Assembly: GCA_963995525.1 (NCBI GenBank)
Contig: OZ023206.1
Coordinates: forward strand, 1 to 64,000
Reading direction: 5' to 3'
DNA length: 64,000 nucleotides
DNA from: Escarpia spicata
Taxonomy: Eukaryota > Annelida > Polychaeta > Sabellida > Siboglinidae
Every line of letters begins with the position of its first letter. The first letter of the stretch is position 1. Shown here piece by piece: positions 35,536 through 49,226 of this stretch. The position numbers and the translations under genes are program-made. A model generated the notes under the pieces. That model worked only from the letters and a program-made list of their open reading frames with translations. It was not told the origin of the DNA and ran no database searches.

Positions 35536-38500
35536 AAAAAAGTGCACTACAAATACCGTTTTGCTGTGATATGCATTAATTTTTTTCGAACATGTTGACA
35601 TGGGACATGTTTGTCTCGTGAGTACTGAATGTACTGCTGCTTTACACAAGATAAAACATCAAATGGGGATGAGTTTTCACAACTATAACTTACGTAATAT
35701 GTTCTTGTAACTTACGTGACGGGGATAAAACGGTAACATGCATTCCCATTTGGGGTTAATCTAGTTATGTGTGTAGCTTGATATCAATCTAGCCTTCGTG
35801 AAGATTTGTAACGTGCAAAACATATATTTGGGGTAAGACCACATTAAAGATCCTTCCGCCGAAAAAAGTGCACTACAAATACCGTTTTGCTGTGATTTGC
35901 ATTAATTTTTTTCGAACATTTTTACATGGGACGTGTTTGTCTCGTGAGTACTGAATGAACTGCTGCTTTAGACAAGATAAAACATCAAATGGGGATGAAT
36001 TTTCACACCTATAACTTACGTAATATGTTCTTGTAACTTACGTGACGGGGATAAAACGGTAACATGCATTCCCATTTGGGGTTAATCTAGTTATGTGTGT
36101 AGCATGATATCAATCTAGCCTTCGTGAAGATTTGTAACATGCAAAACATCTATTTGGGGTAAGACCACATTAAGGATCCTTCCGCCGAAAAAAGTGCTCT
36201 ACAAATACCGTTTTGCTGTGATATGCATTAATTTTTTTCGAATATTTTGAAATGGGACATGTTTGTCTCGTGAGTACTGAATGTACTGCTGCTTTAGACA
36301 AGATAAAACATCAAATGGGGATGAGTTTTCACACCTATAACTTACGTAATATGTTCTTGTAACTTACGTGACGGGGATAAAACGGTAACATGCATTCCCA
36401 TTTGGGGTTAATCTAGTTATGTGTGTAGCTTGATATCAATCTAGCCTTCGTGAAGATTTGTTACGTGCAAAACATATATTTGGGGTAAGACCACATTAAA
36501 GATCCTTCCGCCGAAAAAAGTGCACTACAAATACCGTTTTGCTGTGATTTGCATTAATTTTTTTCGAAAACTTTGATATGGGACATGTTTGTCTCGTGAG
36601 TACTGAAGGTACTGCTGCTTTAGACAAGAAAAAACTTCAAATGGGGATGAGTTTTCACACCTATAACTTACGTAATATGTTCTTGTAACTTACGTGACGG
36701 GGATAAAACGGTAACATGCATTCCCATTTGGGGTTAATCTAGTTATGTGTGTAGCTTGATATCAATCTAGCCTTCGTGAAGATTTGTAACGTGCAAAACA
36801 TATATTTGGGGTAAGACCACATTAAAGATCCTTCCGCCGAAAAAAGTGCACTACAAATACCGTTTTGCTGTGATTTGCATTAATTTTTTTCGAACATTTT
36901 TACATGGGACATGTTTGTCTCGTGAGTACTGAATGTACTGCTGCTTTAGACAAGATAAAACATCAAATGGGGATGAGTTTTCACACCTATAACTTACGTA
37001 ATATGTTCTTGTAACTTACGTGACGGGGATAAAACGGTAACATGCATTCCCATTTGGGGTTAATCTAGTTATGTGTGTAGCTTGATATCAATCTAGCCTT
37101 CGTGAAGATTTGTAACGTGCAAAACATATATTTGGGGTAAGACCACATTAAAGATCCTTCCGCCGAAAAAAGTGCACTACAAATACCGTTTTGCTGTGAT
37201 TTGCATTAATTTTTTTCGAACATTTTTACATGGGACATGTTTGTCTCGTGAGTACTGAATGTACTGCTGCTTTAGACAAGATAAAACATCAAATGGGGAT
37301 GAGTTTTCACACCTATAACTTACGTAATATGTTCTTGTAACTTACGTGACGGGGATAAAACGGTAACATGCATTCCCATTTGGGGTTAATCTAGTTATGT
37401 GTGTAGCTTGATATCAATCTACCCTTCGTGAAGATTTGTAACATGCAAAACATCTATTTGGTGTAAGACCACATTAAGGATCCTTCCGCCGAAAAAAGTG
37501 CACTACAAATACCGTTTTGCTGTGATTTGCATTAATTTTTTTCGAAAACTTTGATATGGGACATGTTTGTCTCGTGAGTACTGAAGGTACTGCTGCTTTA
37601 GACAAGAAAAAACTTCAAATGGGGATGAGTTTTCACACCTATAACTTACGTAATATGTTCTTGTAACTTACGTGACGGGGATAAAACGGTAACATGCATT
37701 CCCATTTGGGGTTAATCTAGTTATGTGTGTAGCTTGATATCAATCTAGCCTTCGTGAAGATTTGTAACATGCAAAACATCTATTTGGGGTAAGACCACAT
37801 TAAGGATCCTTCCGCCGAAAAAAGTGCACTACAAATACCGTTTTGCTGTGATATGCATTAATTTTTTTCGAACATTTTTACATGGGACATGTTTGTCTCG
37901 TGAGTACTGAATGTACTGCTGCTTTAGACAAGATAAAACATCAAATGGGGATAAGTTTTCACACCTATAACTTACGTAATATGTTCTTGTAACTTCCGTG
38001 ACGGGGATAAAACGGTAACATGCATTCCCATTTGGGGTTAATCTAGTTATGTGTGTAGCTTGATATCAATCTAGCCTTCGTGAAGATTTGTAACGTGCAA
38101 AACATATATTTGGGGTAAGACCACATTAAAGATCCTTCCGCCGAAAAAAGTGCACTACAAATACCGTTTTGCTGTGATTTGCATTAATTTTTTTCGAAAA
38201 CTTTGATATGGGACATGTTTGTCTCGTGAGTACTGAAGGTACTGCTGCTTTAGACAAGAAAAAACTTCAAATGGGGATGAGTTTTCACACCTATAACTTA
38301 CGTAATATGTTCTTGTAACTTACGTGACGGGGATAAAACGGTAACATGCATTCCCATTTGGGGTTAATCTAGTTATGTGTGTAGCTTGATATCAATCTAC
38401 CCTTCGTGAAGATTTGTAACATGCAAAACATCTATTTGGGGTAAGACCACATTAAGGATCCTTCCGCCGAAAAAAGTGCACTACAAATACAGTTTTGCTG

Positions 38501-39447
38501 TGATTTGCATTAATTTTTTTCGAAAACTTTGATATGGGACATGTTTGTCTCGTGAGTACTGAAGGTACTGCTGCTTTAGACAAGAAAAAACTTCAAATGG
38601 GGATGAGTTTTCACACCTATAACTTACGTAATATGTTCTTGTAACTTACGTGACGGGGATAAAACGGTAACATGCATTCCCATTTGGGGTTAATCTAGTT
38701 ATGTGTGTAGCTTGATATCAATCTAGCCTTCGTGAAGATTTGTAACGTGCAAAACATATATTTGGGGTAAGATCACATTAAAGATCCTTCCGCCGAAAAA
38801 AGTGCACTACAAATACCGTTTTGCTGTGATTTGCATTAATTTTTTTCGAAAACTTTGATATGGGACATGTTTGTCTCGTGAGTACTGAAGGTACTGCTGC
38901 TTTAGACAAGAAAAAACTTCAAATGGGGATGAGTTTTCACACCTATAACTTATGTAATATGTTCTTGTAACTTACGTGACGGGGATAAAACGGTAACATG
39001 CATTCCCATTTGGGGTTAATCTAGTTATGTGTGTAGCTTGATATCAATCTACCCTTCGTGAAGATTTGTAACATGCAAAACATCTATTTGGGGTAAGACC
39101 ACATTAAGGATCCTTCCGCCGAAAAAAGTGCACTACAAATACCGTTTTGCTGTGATTTGCATTAATTTTTTTCGAAAACTTTGATATGGGACATGTTTGT
39201 CTCGTGAGTACTGAAGGTACTGCTGCTTTAGACAAGAAAAAACTTCAAATGGGGATGAGTTTTCACACCTATAACTTACGTAATATGTTCTTGTAACTTA
39301 CGTGACGGGGATAAAACGGTAACATGCATTCCCATTTGGGGTTAATCTAGTTATGTGTGTAGCTTGATATCAATCTACCCTTCGTTAAGATTTGTAACAT
39401 GCAAAACATATATTTGGGGTAAGACCACATTAAGGATCCTTCCGCCG
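35536..39447. repeat. HOR block 14: 12-mer (H1 F4 Y1 K1 F1 F2 K F1 K2 K1 K2 K3)
   Basis: Twelve exact 326 bp copies (3912 bp). The first eight (35536-38143) duplicate 32276-34883 almost perfectly. The one difference I noticed is GTGCTCTAC at the copy starting 36188, changed at 36198. The last four copies start the next family: K2, K1 starting TACAGTTTTG (38470), K2 with ACTTATGTAAT (38796), K3 (39122). Copy 38470 also has AAGATCACATT. Confidence 0.85.
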
Positions 39448-42055
39448 AAAAAAGTGCACTACAAATACCGTTTTGCTGTGATATGCATTAATTTTTTTCG
39501 AACATGTTGACATGGGACATGTTTGTCTCGTGAGTACTGAATGTACTGCTGCTTTACACAAGATAAAACATCAAATGGGGATGAGTTTTCACACCTATAA
39601 CTTACGTAATATGTTCTTGTAACTTACGTGACGGGGATAAAACGGTAACATGCATTCCCATTTGGGGTTAATCTAGTTATGTGTGTAGCTTGATATCAAT
39701 CTAGCCTTCGTGAAGATTTGTAACGTGCAAAACATATATTTGGGGTAAGACCACATTAAAGATCCTTCCGCCGAAAAAAGTGCACTACAAATACCGTTTT
39801 GCTGTGATTTGCATTAATTTTTTTCGAACATTTTTACATGGGACATGTTTGTCTCGTGAGTACTGAATGTACTGCTGCTTTAGACAAGATAAAACATCAA
39901 ATGGGGATGAATTTTCACACCTATAACTTACGTAATATGTTCTTGTAACTTACGTGACGGGGATAAAACGGTAACATGCATTCCCATTTGGGGTTAATCT
40001 AGTTATGTGTGTAGCATGATATCAATCTAGCCTTCGTGAAGATTTGTAACATGCAAAACATCTATTTGGGGTAACACCACATTAAGGATCCTTCCGCCGA
40101 AAAACGTGCACTACAAATACCGTTTTGCTGTGATATGCATTAATTTTTTTCGAATATTTTGACATGGGACATGTTTGTCTCGTGAGTACTGAATGTACTG
40201 CTGCTTTAGACAAGATAAAACATCAAATGGGGATAAGTTTTCACACCTATAACTTACGTAATATGTTCTTGTAACTTCCGTGACGGGGATAAAACGGTAA
40301 CATGCATTCCCATTTGGGTTTAATCTAGTTATGTGTGTAGCATGATATCAATCTAGCCTTCGTGAAGATTTGTAACATGCAAAACATATATTTGGGGTAA
40401 GACCACATTAAGGATCCTTCCGCCGAAAAAAGTGCACTACAAATACCGTTTTGCTGTGATATGCATTAATTTTTTTCGAACATTTTGACATGGGACATGT
40501 TTGTCTCGTGAGTACTGAATGTACTGCTGCTTTAGACAAAATAAAACATCAAATGGGGATGAGTTTTCACACCTATAAGTTACGTAATATGTTCTTGTAA
40601 CTTACGTGACGGGGATAAAACGGTAACATGCATTCCCATTTGGGGTTAATCTAGTTATGTGTGTAGCTTGATATCAATCTAGCCTTCGTGAAGATTTGTA
40701 ACGTGCAAAACATATATTTGGGGTAAGACCACATTAAAGATCCTTCCGCCGAAAAAAGTGCACTACAAATACCGTTTTGCTGTGATTTGCATTAATTTTT
40801 TTCGAAAACTTTGATATGGGACATGTTTGTCTCGTGAGTACTGAAGGTACTGCTGCTTTAGACAAGAAAAAACTTCAAATGGGGATGAGTTTTCACACCT
40901 ATAACTTACGTAATATGTTCTTGTAACTTACGTGACGGGGATAAAACGGTAACATGCATTCCCATTTGGGGTTAATCTAGTTATGTGTGTAGCTTGATAT
41001 CAATCTACCCTTCGTGAAGATTTGTAACATGCAAAACATCTATTTGGGGTAAGACCACATTAAGGATCCTTCCGCCGAAAAAAGTGCACTACAAATACAG
41101 TTTTGCTGTGATTTGCATTAATTTTTTTCGAAAACTTTGATATGGGACATGTTTGTCTCGTGAGTACTGAAGGTACTGCTGCTTTAGACAAGAAAAAACT
41201 TCAAATGGGGATGAGTTTTCACACCTATAACTTACGTAATATGTTCTTGTAACTTACGTGACGGGGATAAAACGGTAACATGCATTCCCATTTGGGGTTA
41301 ATCTAGTTATGTGTGTAGCTTGATATCAATCTAGCCTTCGTGAAGATTTGTAACGTGCAAAACATATATTTGGGGTAAGACCACATTAAAGATCCTTCCG
41401 CCGAAAAAAGTGCACTACAAATACCGTTTTGCTGTGATTTGCATTAATTTTTTTCGAAAACTTTGATATGGGACATGTTTGTCTCGTGAGTACTGAAGGT
41501 ACTGCTGCTTTAGACAAGAAAAAACTTCAAATGGGGATGAGTTTTCACACCTATAACTTATGTAATATGTTCTTGTAACTTACGTGACGGGGATAAAACT
41601 GTAACATGCATTCCCATTTGGGGTTAATCTAGTTATGTGTGTAGCTTGATATCAATCTACCCTTCGTGAAGATTTGTAACATGCAAAACATCTATTTGGG
41701 GTAAGACCACATTAAGGATCCTTCCGCCGAAAAAAGTGCACTACAAATACCGTTTTGCTGTGATTTGCATTAATTTTTTTCGAAAACTTTGATATGGGAC
41801 ATGTTTGTCTCGTGAGTACTGAAGGTACTGCTGCTTTAGACAAGAAAAAACTTCAAATGGGGATGAGTTTTCACACCTATAACTTACGTAATATGTTCTT
41901 GTAACTTACGTGACGGGGATAAAACGGTAACATGCATTCCCATTTGGGGTTAATCTAGTTATGTGTGTAGCTTGATATCAATCTACCCTTCGTTAAGATT
42001 TGTAACATGCAAAACATATATTTGGGGTAAGACCACATTAAGGATCCTTCCGCCG
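39448..42055. repeat. HOR block 15: 8-mer (H1 F4 Y4 Q1 K2 K1 K2 K3)
   Basis: Eight exact 326 bp copies (2608 bp). F4 (39774) ends GGTAACACC and is followed by AAAAACGTGC, which mark this family through block 18. Y4 (40100) carries GATAAGTTT, ACTTCCGTGAC and TTTGGGTTTAATC. The K2, TACAG-K1, ACTTATG-K2, K3 series repeats at +2608 bp relative to the end of block 14. It is the core form from which blocks 16 and 17 differ by inserted pairs. Confidence 0.85.
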
Positions 42056-45000
42056 AAAAAAGTGCACTACAAATACCGTTTTGCTGTGATATGCATTAAT
42101 TTTTTTCGAACATGTTGACATGGGACATGTTTGTCTCGTGAGTACTGAATGTACTGCTGCTTTACACAAGATAAAACATCAAATGGGGATGAGTTTTCAC
42201 ACCTATAACTTACGTAATATGTTCTTGTAACTTACGTGACGGGGATAAAACGGTAACATGCATTCCCATTTGGGGTTAATCTAGTTATGTGTGTAGCTTG
42301 ATATCAATCTAGCCTTCGTGAAGATTTGTAACGTGCAAAACATATATTTGGGGTAAGACCACATTAAAGATCCTTCCGCCGAAAAAAGTGCACTACAAAT
42401 ACCGTTTTGCTGTGATTTGCATTAATTTTTTTCGAACATTTTTACATGGGACATGTTTGTCTCGTGAGTACTGAATGTACTGCTGCTTTAGACAAGATAA
42501 AACATCAAATGGGGATGAATTTTCACACCTATAACTTACGTAATATGTTCTTGTAACTTACGTGACGGGGATAAAACGGTAACATGCATTCCCATTTGGG
42601 GTTAATCTAGTTATGTGTGTAGCATGATATCAATCTAGCCTTCGTGAAGATTTGTAACATGCAAAACATCTATTTGGGGTAACACCACATTAAGGATCCT
42701 TCCGCCGAAAAACGTGCACTACAAATACCGTTTTGCTGTGATATGCATTAATTTTTTTCGAATATTTTGACATGGGACATGTTTGTCTCGTGAGTACTGA
42801 ATGTACTGCTGCTTTAGACAAGATAAAACATCAAATGGGGATGAGTTTTCACACCTATAACTTACGTAATATGTTCTTGTAACTTACGTGACGGGGATAA
42901 AACGGTAACATGCATTCCCATTTGGGGTTAATCTAGTTATGTGTGTAGCTTGATATCAATCTAGCCTTCGTGAAGATTTGTAACGTGCAAAACATATATT
43001 TGGGGTAAGACCACATTAAAGATCCTTCCGCCGAAAAAAGTGCACTACAAATACCGTTTTGCTGTGATTTGCATTAATTTTTTTCGAAAACTTTGATATG
43101 GGACATGTTTGTCTCGTGAGTACTGAAGGTACTGCTGCTTTAGACAAGAAAAAACTTCAAATGGGGATGAGTTTTCACACCTATAACTTACGTAATATGT
43201 TCTTGTAACTTACGTGACGGGGATAAAACGGTAACATGCATTCCATTTGGGGTTAATCTAGTTATGTGTGTAGCTTGATATCAATCTACCCTTCGTGAAG
43301 ATTTGTAACATGCAAAACATATATTTGGGGTAAGACCACATTAAGGATCCTTCCGCCGAAAAAAGTGCACTACAAATACCGTTTTGTTGTGATTTGCATT
43401 AATTTTTTTCGAAAACTTTGATATGGGACATGTTTGTCTCGTGAGTACTGAAGGTACTGCTGCTTTAGACAAGAAAAAACTTCAAATGGGGATGAGTTTT
43501 CACACCTATAACTTACGTAATATGTTCTTGTAACTTACGTGACGGGGATAAAACGGTAACATGCATTCCCATTTGGGGTTAATCTAGTTATGTGTGTAGC
43601 TTGATATCAATCTAGCCTTCGTGAAGATTTGTAACGTGCAAAACATATATTTGGGGTAAGACCACATTAAAGATCCTTCCGCCGAAAAAAGTGCACTACA
43701 AATACCGTTTTGCTGTGATTTGCATTAATTTTTTTCGAACATTTTTACATGGGACATGTTTGTCTCGTGAGTACTGAATGTACTGCTGCTTTAGACAAGA
43801 TAAAACATCAAATGGGGATGAATTTTCACACCTATAACTTACGTAATATGTTCTTGTAACTTACGTGACGGGGATAAAACGGTAACATGCATTCCCATTT
43901 GGGGTTAATCTAGTTATGTGTGTAGCATGATATCAATCTAGCCTTCGTGAAGATTTGTAACATGCAAAACATCTATTTGGGGTAACACCACATTAAGGAT
44001 CCTTCCGCCGAAAAACGTGCACTACAAATACCGTTTTGCTGTGATATGCATTAATTTTTTTCGAATATTTTGACATGGGACATGTTTGTCTCGTGAGTAC
44101 TGAATGTACTGCTGCTTTAGACAAGATAAAACATCAAATGGGGATAAGTTTTCACACCTATAACTTACGTAATATGTTCTTGTAACTTCCGTGACGGGGA
44201 TAAAACGGTAACATGCATTCCCATTTGGGTTTAATCTAGTTATGTGTGTAGCATGATATCAATCTAGCCTTCGTGAAGATTTGTAACATGCAAAACATAT
44301 ATTTGGGGTAAGACCACATTAAGGATCCTTCCGCCGAAAAAAGTGCACTACAAATACCGTTTTGCTGTGATATGCATTAATTGTTTTCGAACATTTTGAC
44401 ATGGGACATGTTTGTCTCGTGAATACTGAATGTACTGCTGCTTTAGACAAAATAAAACATCAAATGGGGATGAGTTTTCACACCTATAAGTTACGTAATA
44501 TGTTCTTGTAACTTACGTGACGGGGATAAAACGGTAACATGCATTCCCATTTGGGGTTAATCTAGTTATGTGTGTAGCTTGATATCAATCTAGCCTTCGT
44601 GAAGATTTGTAACGTGCAAAACATATATTTGGGGTAAGACCACATTAAAGATCCTTCCGCCGAAAAAAGTGCACTACAAATACCGTTTTGCTGTGATTTG
44701 CATTAATTTTTTTCGAAAACTTTGATATGGGACATGTTTGTCTCGTGAGTACTGAAGGTACTGCTGCTTTAGACAAGAAAAAACTTCAAATGGGGATGAG
44801 TTTTCACACCTATAACTTACGTAATATGTTCTTGTAACTTACGTGACGGGGATAAAACGGTAACATGCATTCCCATTTGGGGTTAATCTAGTTATGTGTG
44901 TAGCTTGATATCAATCTACCCTTCGTGAAGATTTGTAACATGCAAAACATCTATTTGGGGTAAGACCACATTAAGGATCCTTCCGCCGAAAAAAGTGCAC

Positions 45001-45966
45001 TACAAATACAGTTTTGCTGTGATTTGCATTAATTTTTTTCGAAAACTTTGATATGGGACATGTTTGTCTCGTGAGTACTGAAGGTACTGCTGCTTTAGAC
45101 AAGAAAAAACTTCAAATGGGGATGAGTTTTCACACCTATAACTTACGTAATATGTTCTTGTAACTTACGTGACGGGGATAAAACGGTAACATGCATTCCC
45201 ATTTGGGGTTAATCTAGTTATGTGTGTAGCTTGATATCAATCTAGCCTTCGTGAAGATTTGTAACGTGCAAAACATATATTTGGGGTAAGACCACATTAA
45301 AGATCCTTCCGCCGAAAAAAGTGCACTACAAATACCGTTTTGCTGTGATTTGCATTAATTTTTTTCGAAAACTTTGATATGGGACATGTTTGTCTCGTGA
45401 GTACTGAAGGTACTGCTGCTTTAGACAAGAAAAAACTTCAAATGGGGATGAGTTTTCACACCTATAACTTATGTAATATGTTCTTGCAACTTACGTGACG
45501 GGGATAAAACGGTAACATGCATTCCCATTTGGGGTTAATCTAGTTATGTGTGTAGCTTGATATCAATCTACCCTTCGTGAAGATTTGTAACATGCAAAAC
45601 ATCTATTTGGGGTAAGACCACATTAAGGATCCTTCCGCCGAAAAAAGTGCACTACAAATACCGTTTTGCTGTGATTTGCATTAATTTTTTTCGAAAACTT
45701 TGATATGGGACATGTTTGTCTCGTGAGTACTGAAGGTACTGCTGCTTTAGACAAGAAAAAACTTCAAATGGGGATGAGTTTTCACACCTATAACTTACGT
45801 AATATGTTCTTGTAACTTACGTGACGGGGATAAAACGGTAACATGCATTCCCATTTGGGGTTAATCTAGTTATGTGTGTAGCTTGATATCAATCTACCCT
45901 TCGTTAAGATTTGTAACATGCAAAACATATATTTGGGGTAAGACCACATTAAGGATCCTTCCGCCG
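42056..45966. repeat. HOR block 16: 12-mer (H1 F4 Y1 K2 K1 F4 Y4 Q1 K2 K1 K2 K3)
   Basis: Twelve copies totalling 3911 bp. Relative to block 15 it has four extra copies (Y1, K2, K1, F4), including a second GGTAACACC F4 copy at 43685. Copy 43034 lost one base (GCATTCCATTTGG, near 43243). Copy 43359 reads TTTTGTTGTG, a marker seen again at 50531. Copy 44337 has AATTGTTTTCG and GTGAATACTG, and copy 45315 has CTTGCAACTT. Confidence 0.85.
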
Positions 45967-48900
45967 AAAAAAGTGCACTACAAATACCGTTTTGCTGTGA
46001 TATGCATTAATTTTTTTCGAACATGTTGACATGGGACATGTTTGTCTCGTGAGTACTGAATGTACTGCTGCTTTACACAAGATAAAACATCAAATGGGGA
46101 TGAGTTTTCACACCTATAACTTACGTAATATGTTCTTGTAACTTACGTGACGGGGATAAAACGGTAACATGCATTCCCATTTGGGGTTAATCTAGTTATG
46201 TGTGTAGCTTGATATCAATCTAGCCTTCGTGAAGATTTGTAACGTGCAAAACATATATTTGGGGTAAGACCACATTAAAGATCCTTCCGCCGAAAAAAGT
46301 GCACTACAAATACCGTTTTGCTGTGATTTGCATTAATTTTTTTCGAACATTTTTACATGGGACATGTTTGTCTCGTGAGTACTGAATGTACTGCTGCTTT
46401 AGACAAGATAAAACATCAAATGGGGATGAATTTTCACACCTATAACTTACGTAATATGTTCTTGTAACTTACGTGACGGGGATAAAACGGTAACATGCAT
46501 TCCCATTTGGGGTTAATCTAGTTATGTGTGTAGCATGATATCAATCTAGCCTTCGTGAAGATTTGTAACATGCAAAACATCTATTTGGGGTAACACCACA
46601 TTAAGGATCCTTCCGCCGAAAAACGTGCACTACAAATACCGTTTTGCTGTGATATGCATTAATTTTTTTCGAATATTTTGACATGGGACATGTTTGTCTC
46701 GTGAGTACTGAATGTACTGCTGCTTTAGACAAGATAAAACATCAAATGGGGATGAGTTTTCACACCTATAACTTACGTAATATGTTCTTGTAACTTACGT
46801 GACGGGGATAAAACGGTAACATGCATTCCCATTTGGGGTTAATCTAGTTATGTGTGTAGCTTGATATCAATCTAGCCTTCGTGAAGATTTGTAACGTGCA
46901 AAACATATATTTGGGGTAAGACCACATTAAAGATCCTTCCGCCGAAAAAAGTGCACTACAAATACCGTTTTGCTGTGATTTGCATTAATTTTTTTCGAAC
47001 ATTTTTACATGGGACATGTTTGTCTCGTGAGTACTGAATGTACTGCTGCTTTAGACAAGATAAAACATCAAATGGGGATGAATTTTCACACCTATAACTT
47101 ACGTAATATGTTCTTGTAACTTACGTGACGGGGATAAAACGGTAACATGCATTCCCATTTGGGGTTAATCTAGTTATGTGTGTAGCATGATATCAATCTA
47201 GCCTTCGTGAAGATTTGTAACATGCAAAACATCTATTTGGGGTAACACCACATTAAGGATCCTTCCGCCGAAAAACGTGCACTACAAATACCGTTTTGCT
47301 GTGATATGCATTAATTTTTTTCGAATATTTTGACATGGGGCATGTTTGTCTCGTGAGTACTGAATGTACTGCTGCTTTAGACAAGATAAAACATCAAATG
47401 GGGATAAGTTTTCACACCTATAACTTACGTAATATGTTCTTGTAACTTCCGTGACGGGGATAAAACGGTAACATGCATTCCCATTTGGGTTTAATCTAGT
47501 TATGTGTGTAGCATGATATCAATCTAGCCTTCGTGAAGATTTGTAACATGCAAAACATATATTTGGGGTAAGACCACATTAAGGATCCTTCCGCCGAAAA
47601 AAGTGCACTACAAATACCGTTTTGCTGTGATATGCATTAATTTTTTTCGAACATTTTGACATGGGACATGTTTGTCTCGTGAATACTGAATGTACTGCTG
47701 CTTTAGACAAAATAAAACATCAAATGGGGATGAGTTTTCACACCTATAAGTTACGTAATATGTTCTTGTAACTTACGTGACGGGGATAAAACGGTAACAT
47801 GCATTCCCATTTGGGGTTAATCTAGTTATGTGTGTAGCTTGATATCAATCTAGCCTTCGTGAAGATTTGTAACGTGCAAAACATATATTTGGGGTAAGAC
47901 CACATTAAAGATCCTTCCGCCGAAAAAAGTGCACTACAAATACCGTTTTGCTGTGATTTGCATTAATTTTTTTCGAAAACTTTGATATGGGACATGTTTG
48001 TCTCGTGAGTACTGAAGGTACTGCTGCTTTAGACAAGAAAAAACTTCAAATGGGGATGAGTTTTCACACCTATAACTTACGTAATATGTTCTTGTAACTT
48101 ACGTGACGGGGATAAAACGGTAACATGCATTCCCATTTGGGGTTAATCTAGTTATGTGTGTAGCTTGATATCAATCTACCCTTCGTGAAGATTTGTAACA
48201 TGCAAAACATCTATTTGGGGTAAGACCACATTAAGGATCCTTCCGCCGAAAAAAGTGCACTACAAATACAGTTTTGCTGTGATTTGCATTAATTTTTTTC
48301 GAAAACTTTGATATGGGACATGTTTGTCTCGTGAGTACTGAAGGTACTGCTGCTTTAGACAAGAAAAAACTTCAAATGGGGATGAGTTTTCACACCTATA
48401 ACTTACGTAATATGTTCTTGTAACTTACGTGACGGGGATAAAACGGTAACATGCATTCCCATTTGGGGTTAATCTAGTTATGTGTGTAGCTTGATATCAA
48501 TCTAGCCTTCGTGAAGATTTGTAACGTGCAAAACATATATTTGGGGTAAGACCACATTAAAGATCCTTCCGCCGAAAAAAGTGCACTACAAATACCGTTT
48601 TGCTGTGATTTGCATTAATTTTTTTCGAAAACTTTGATATGGGACATGTTTGTCTCGTGAGTACTGAAGGTACTGCTGCTTTAGACAAGAAAAAACTTCA
48701 AATGGGGATGAGTTTTCACACCTATAACTTATGTAATATGTTCTTGTAACTTACGTGACGGGGATAAAACGGTAACATGCATTCCCATTTGGGGTTAATC
48801 TAGTTATGTGTGTAGCTTGATATCAATCTACCCTTCGTGAAGATTTGTAACATGCAAAACATCTATTTGGGGTAAGACCACATTAAGGATCCTTCCGCCG

Positions 48901-49226
48901 AAAAAAGTGCACTACAAATACCGTTTTGCTGTGATTTGCATTAATTTTTTTCGAAAACTTTGATATGGGACATGTTTGTCTCGTGAGTACTGAAGGTACT
49001 GCTGCTTTAGACAAGAAAAAACTTCAAATGGGGATGAGTTTTCACACCTATAACTTACGTAATATGTTCTTGTAACTTACGTGACGGGGATAAAACGGTA
49101 ACATGCATTCCCATTTGGGGTTAATCTAGTTATGTGTGTAGCTTGATATCAATCTACCCTTCGTTAAGATTTGTAACATGCAAAACATATATTTGGGGTA
49201 AGACCACATTAAGGATCCTTCCGCCG
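45967..49226. repeat. HOR block 17: 10-mer (H1 F4 Y1 F4 Y4 Q1 K2 K1 K2 K3)
   Basis: Ten exact 326 bp copies (3260 bp). It equals block 16 without the K2-K1 pair, or block 15 plus one Y1-F4 pair. The Q copy (47597) shares GTGAATACTG with 44337, so these two blocks are recent relatives. Copy 47271 has ATGGGGCATG as a private change. The TACAG-K1 (48249) and ACTTATG-K2 (48575) markers are retained. Confidence 0.85.
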
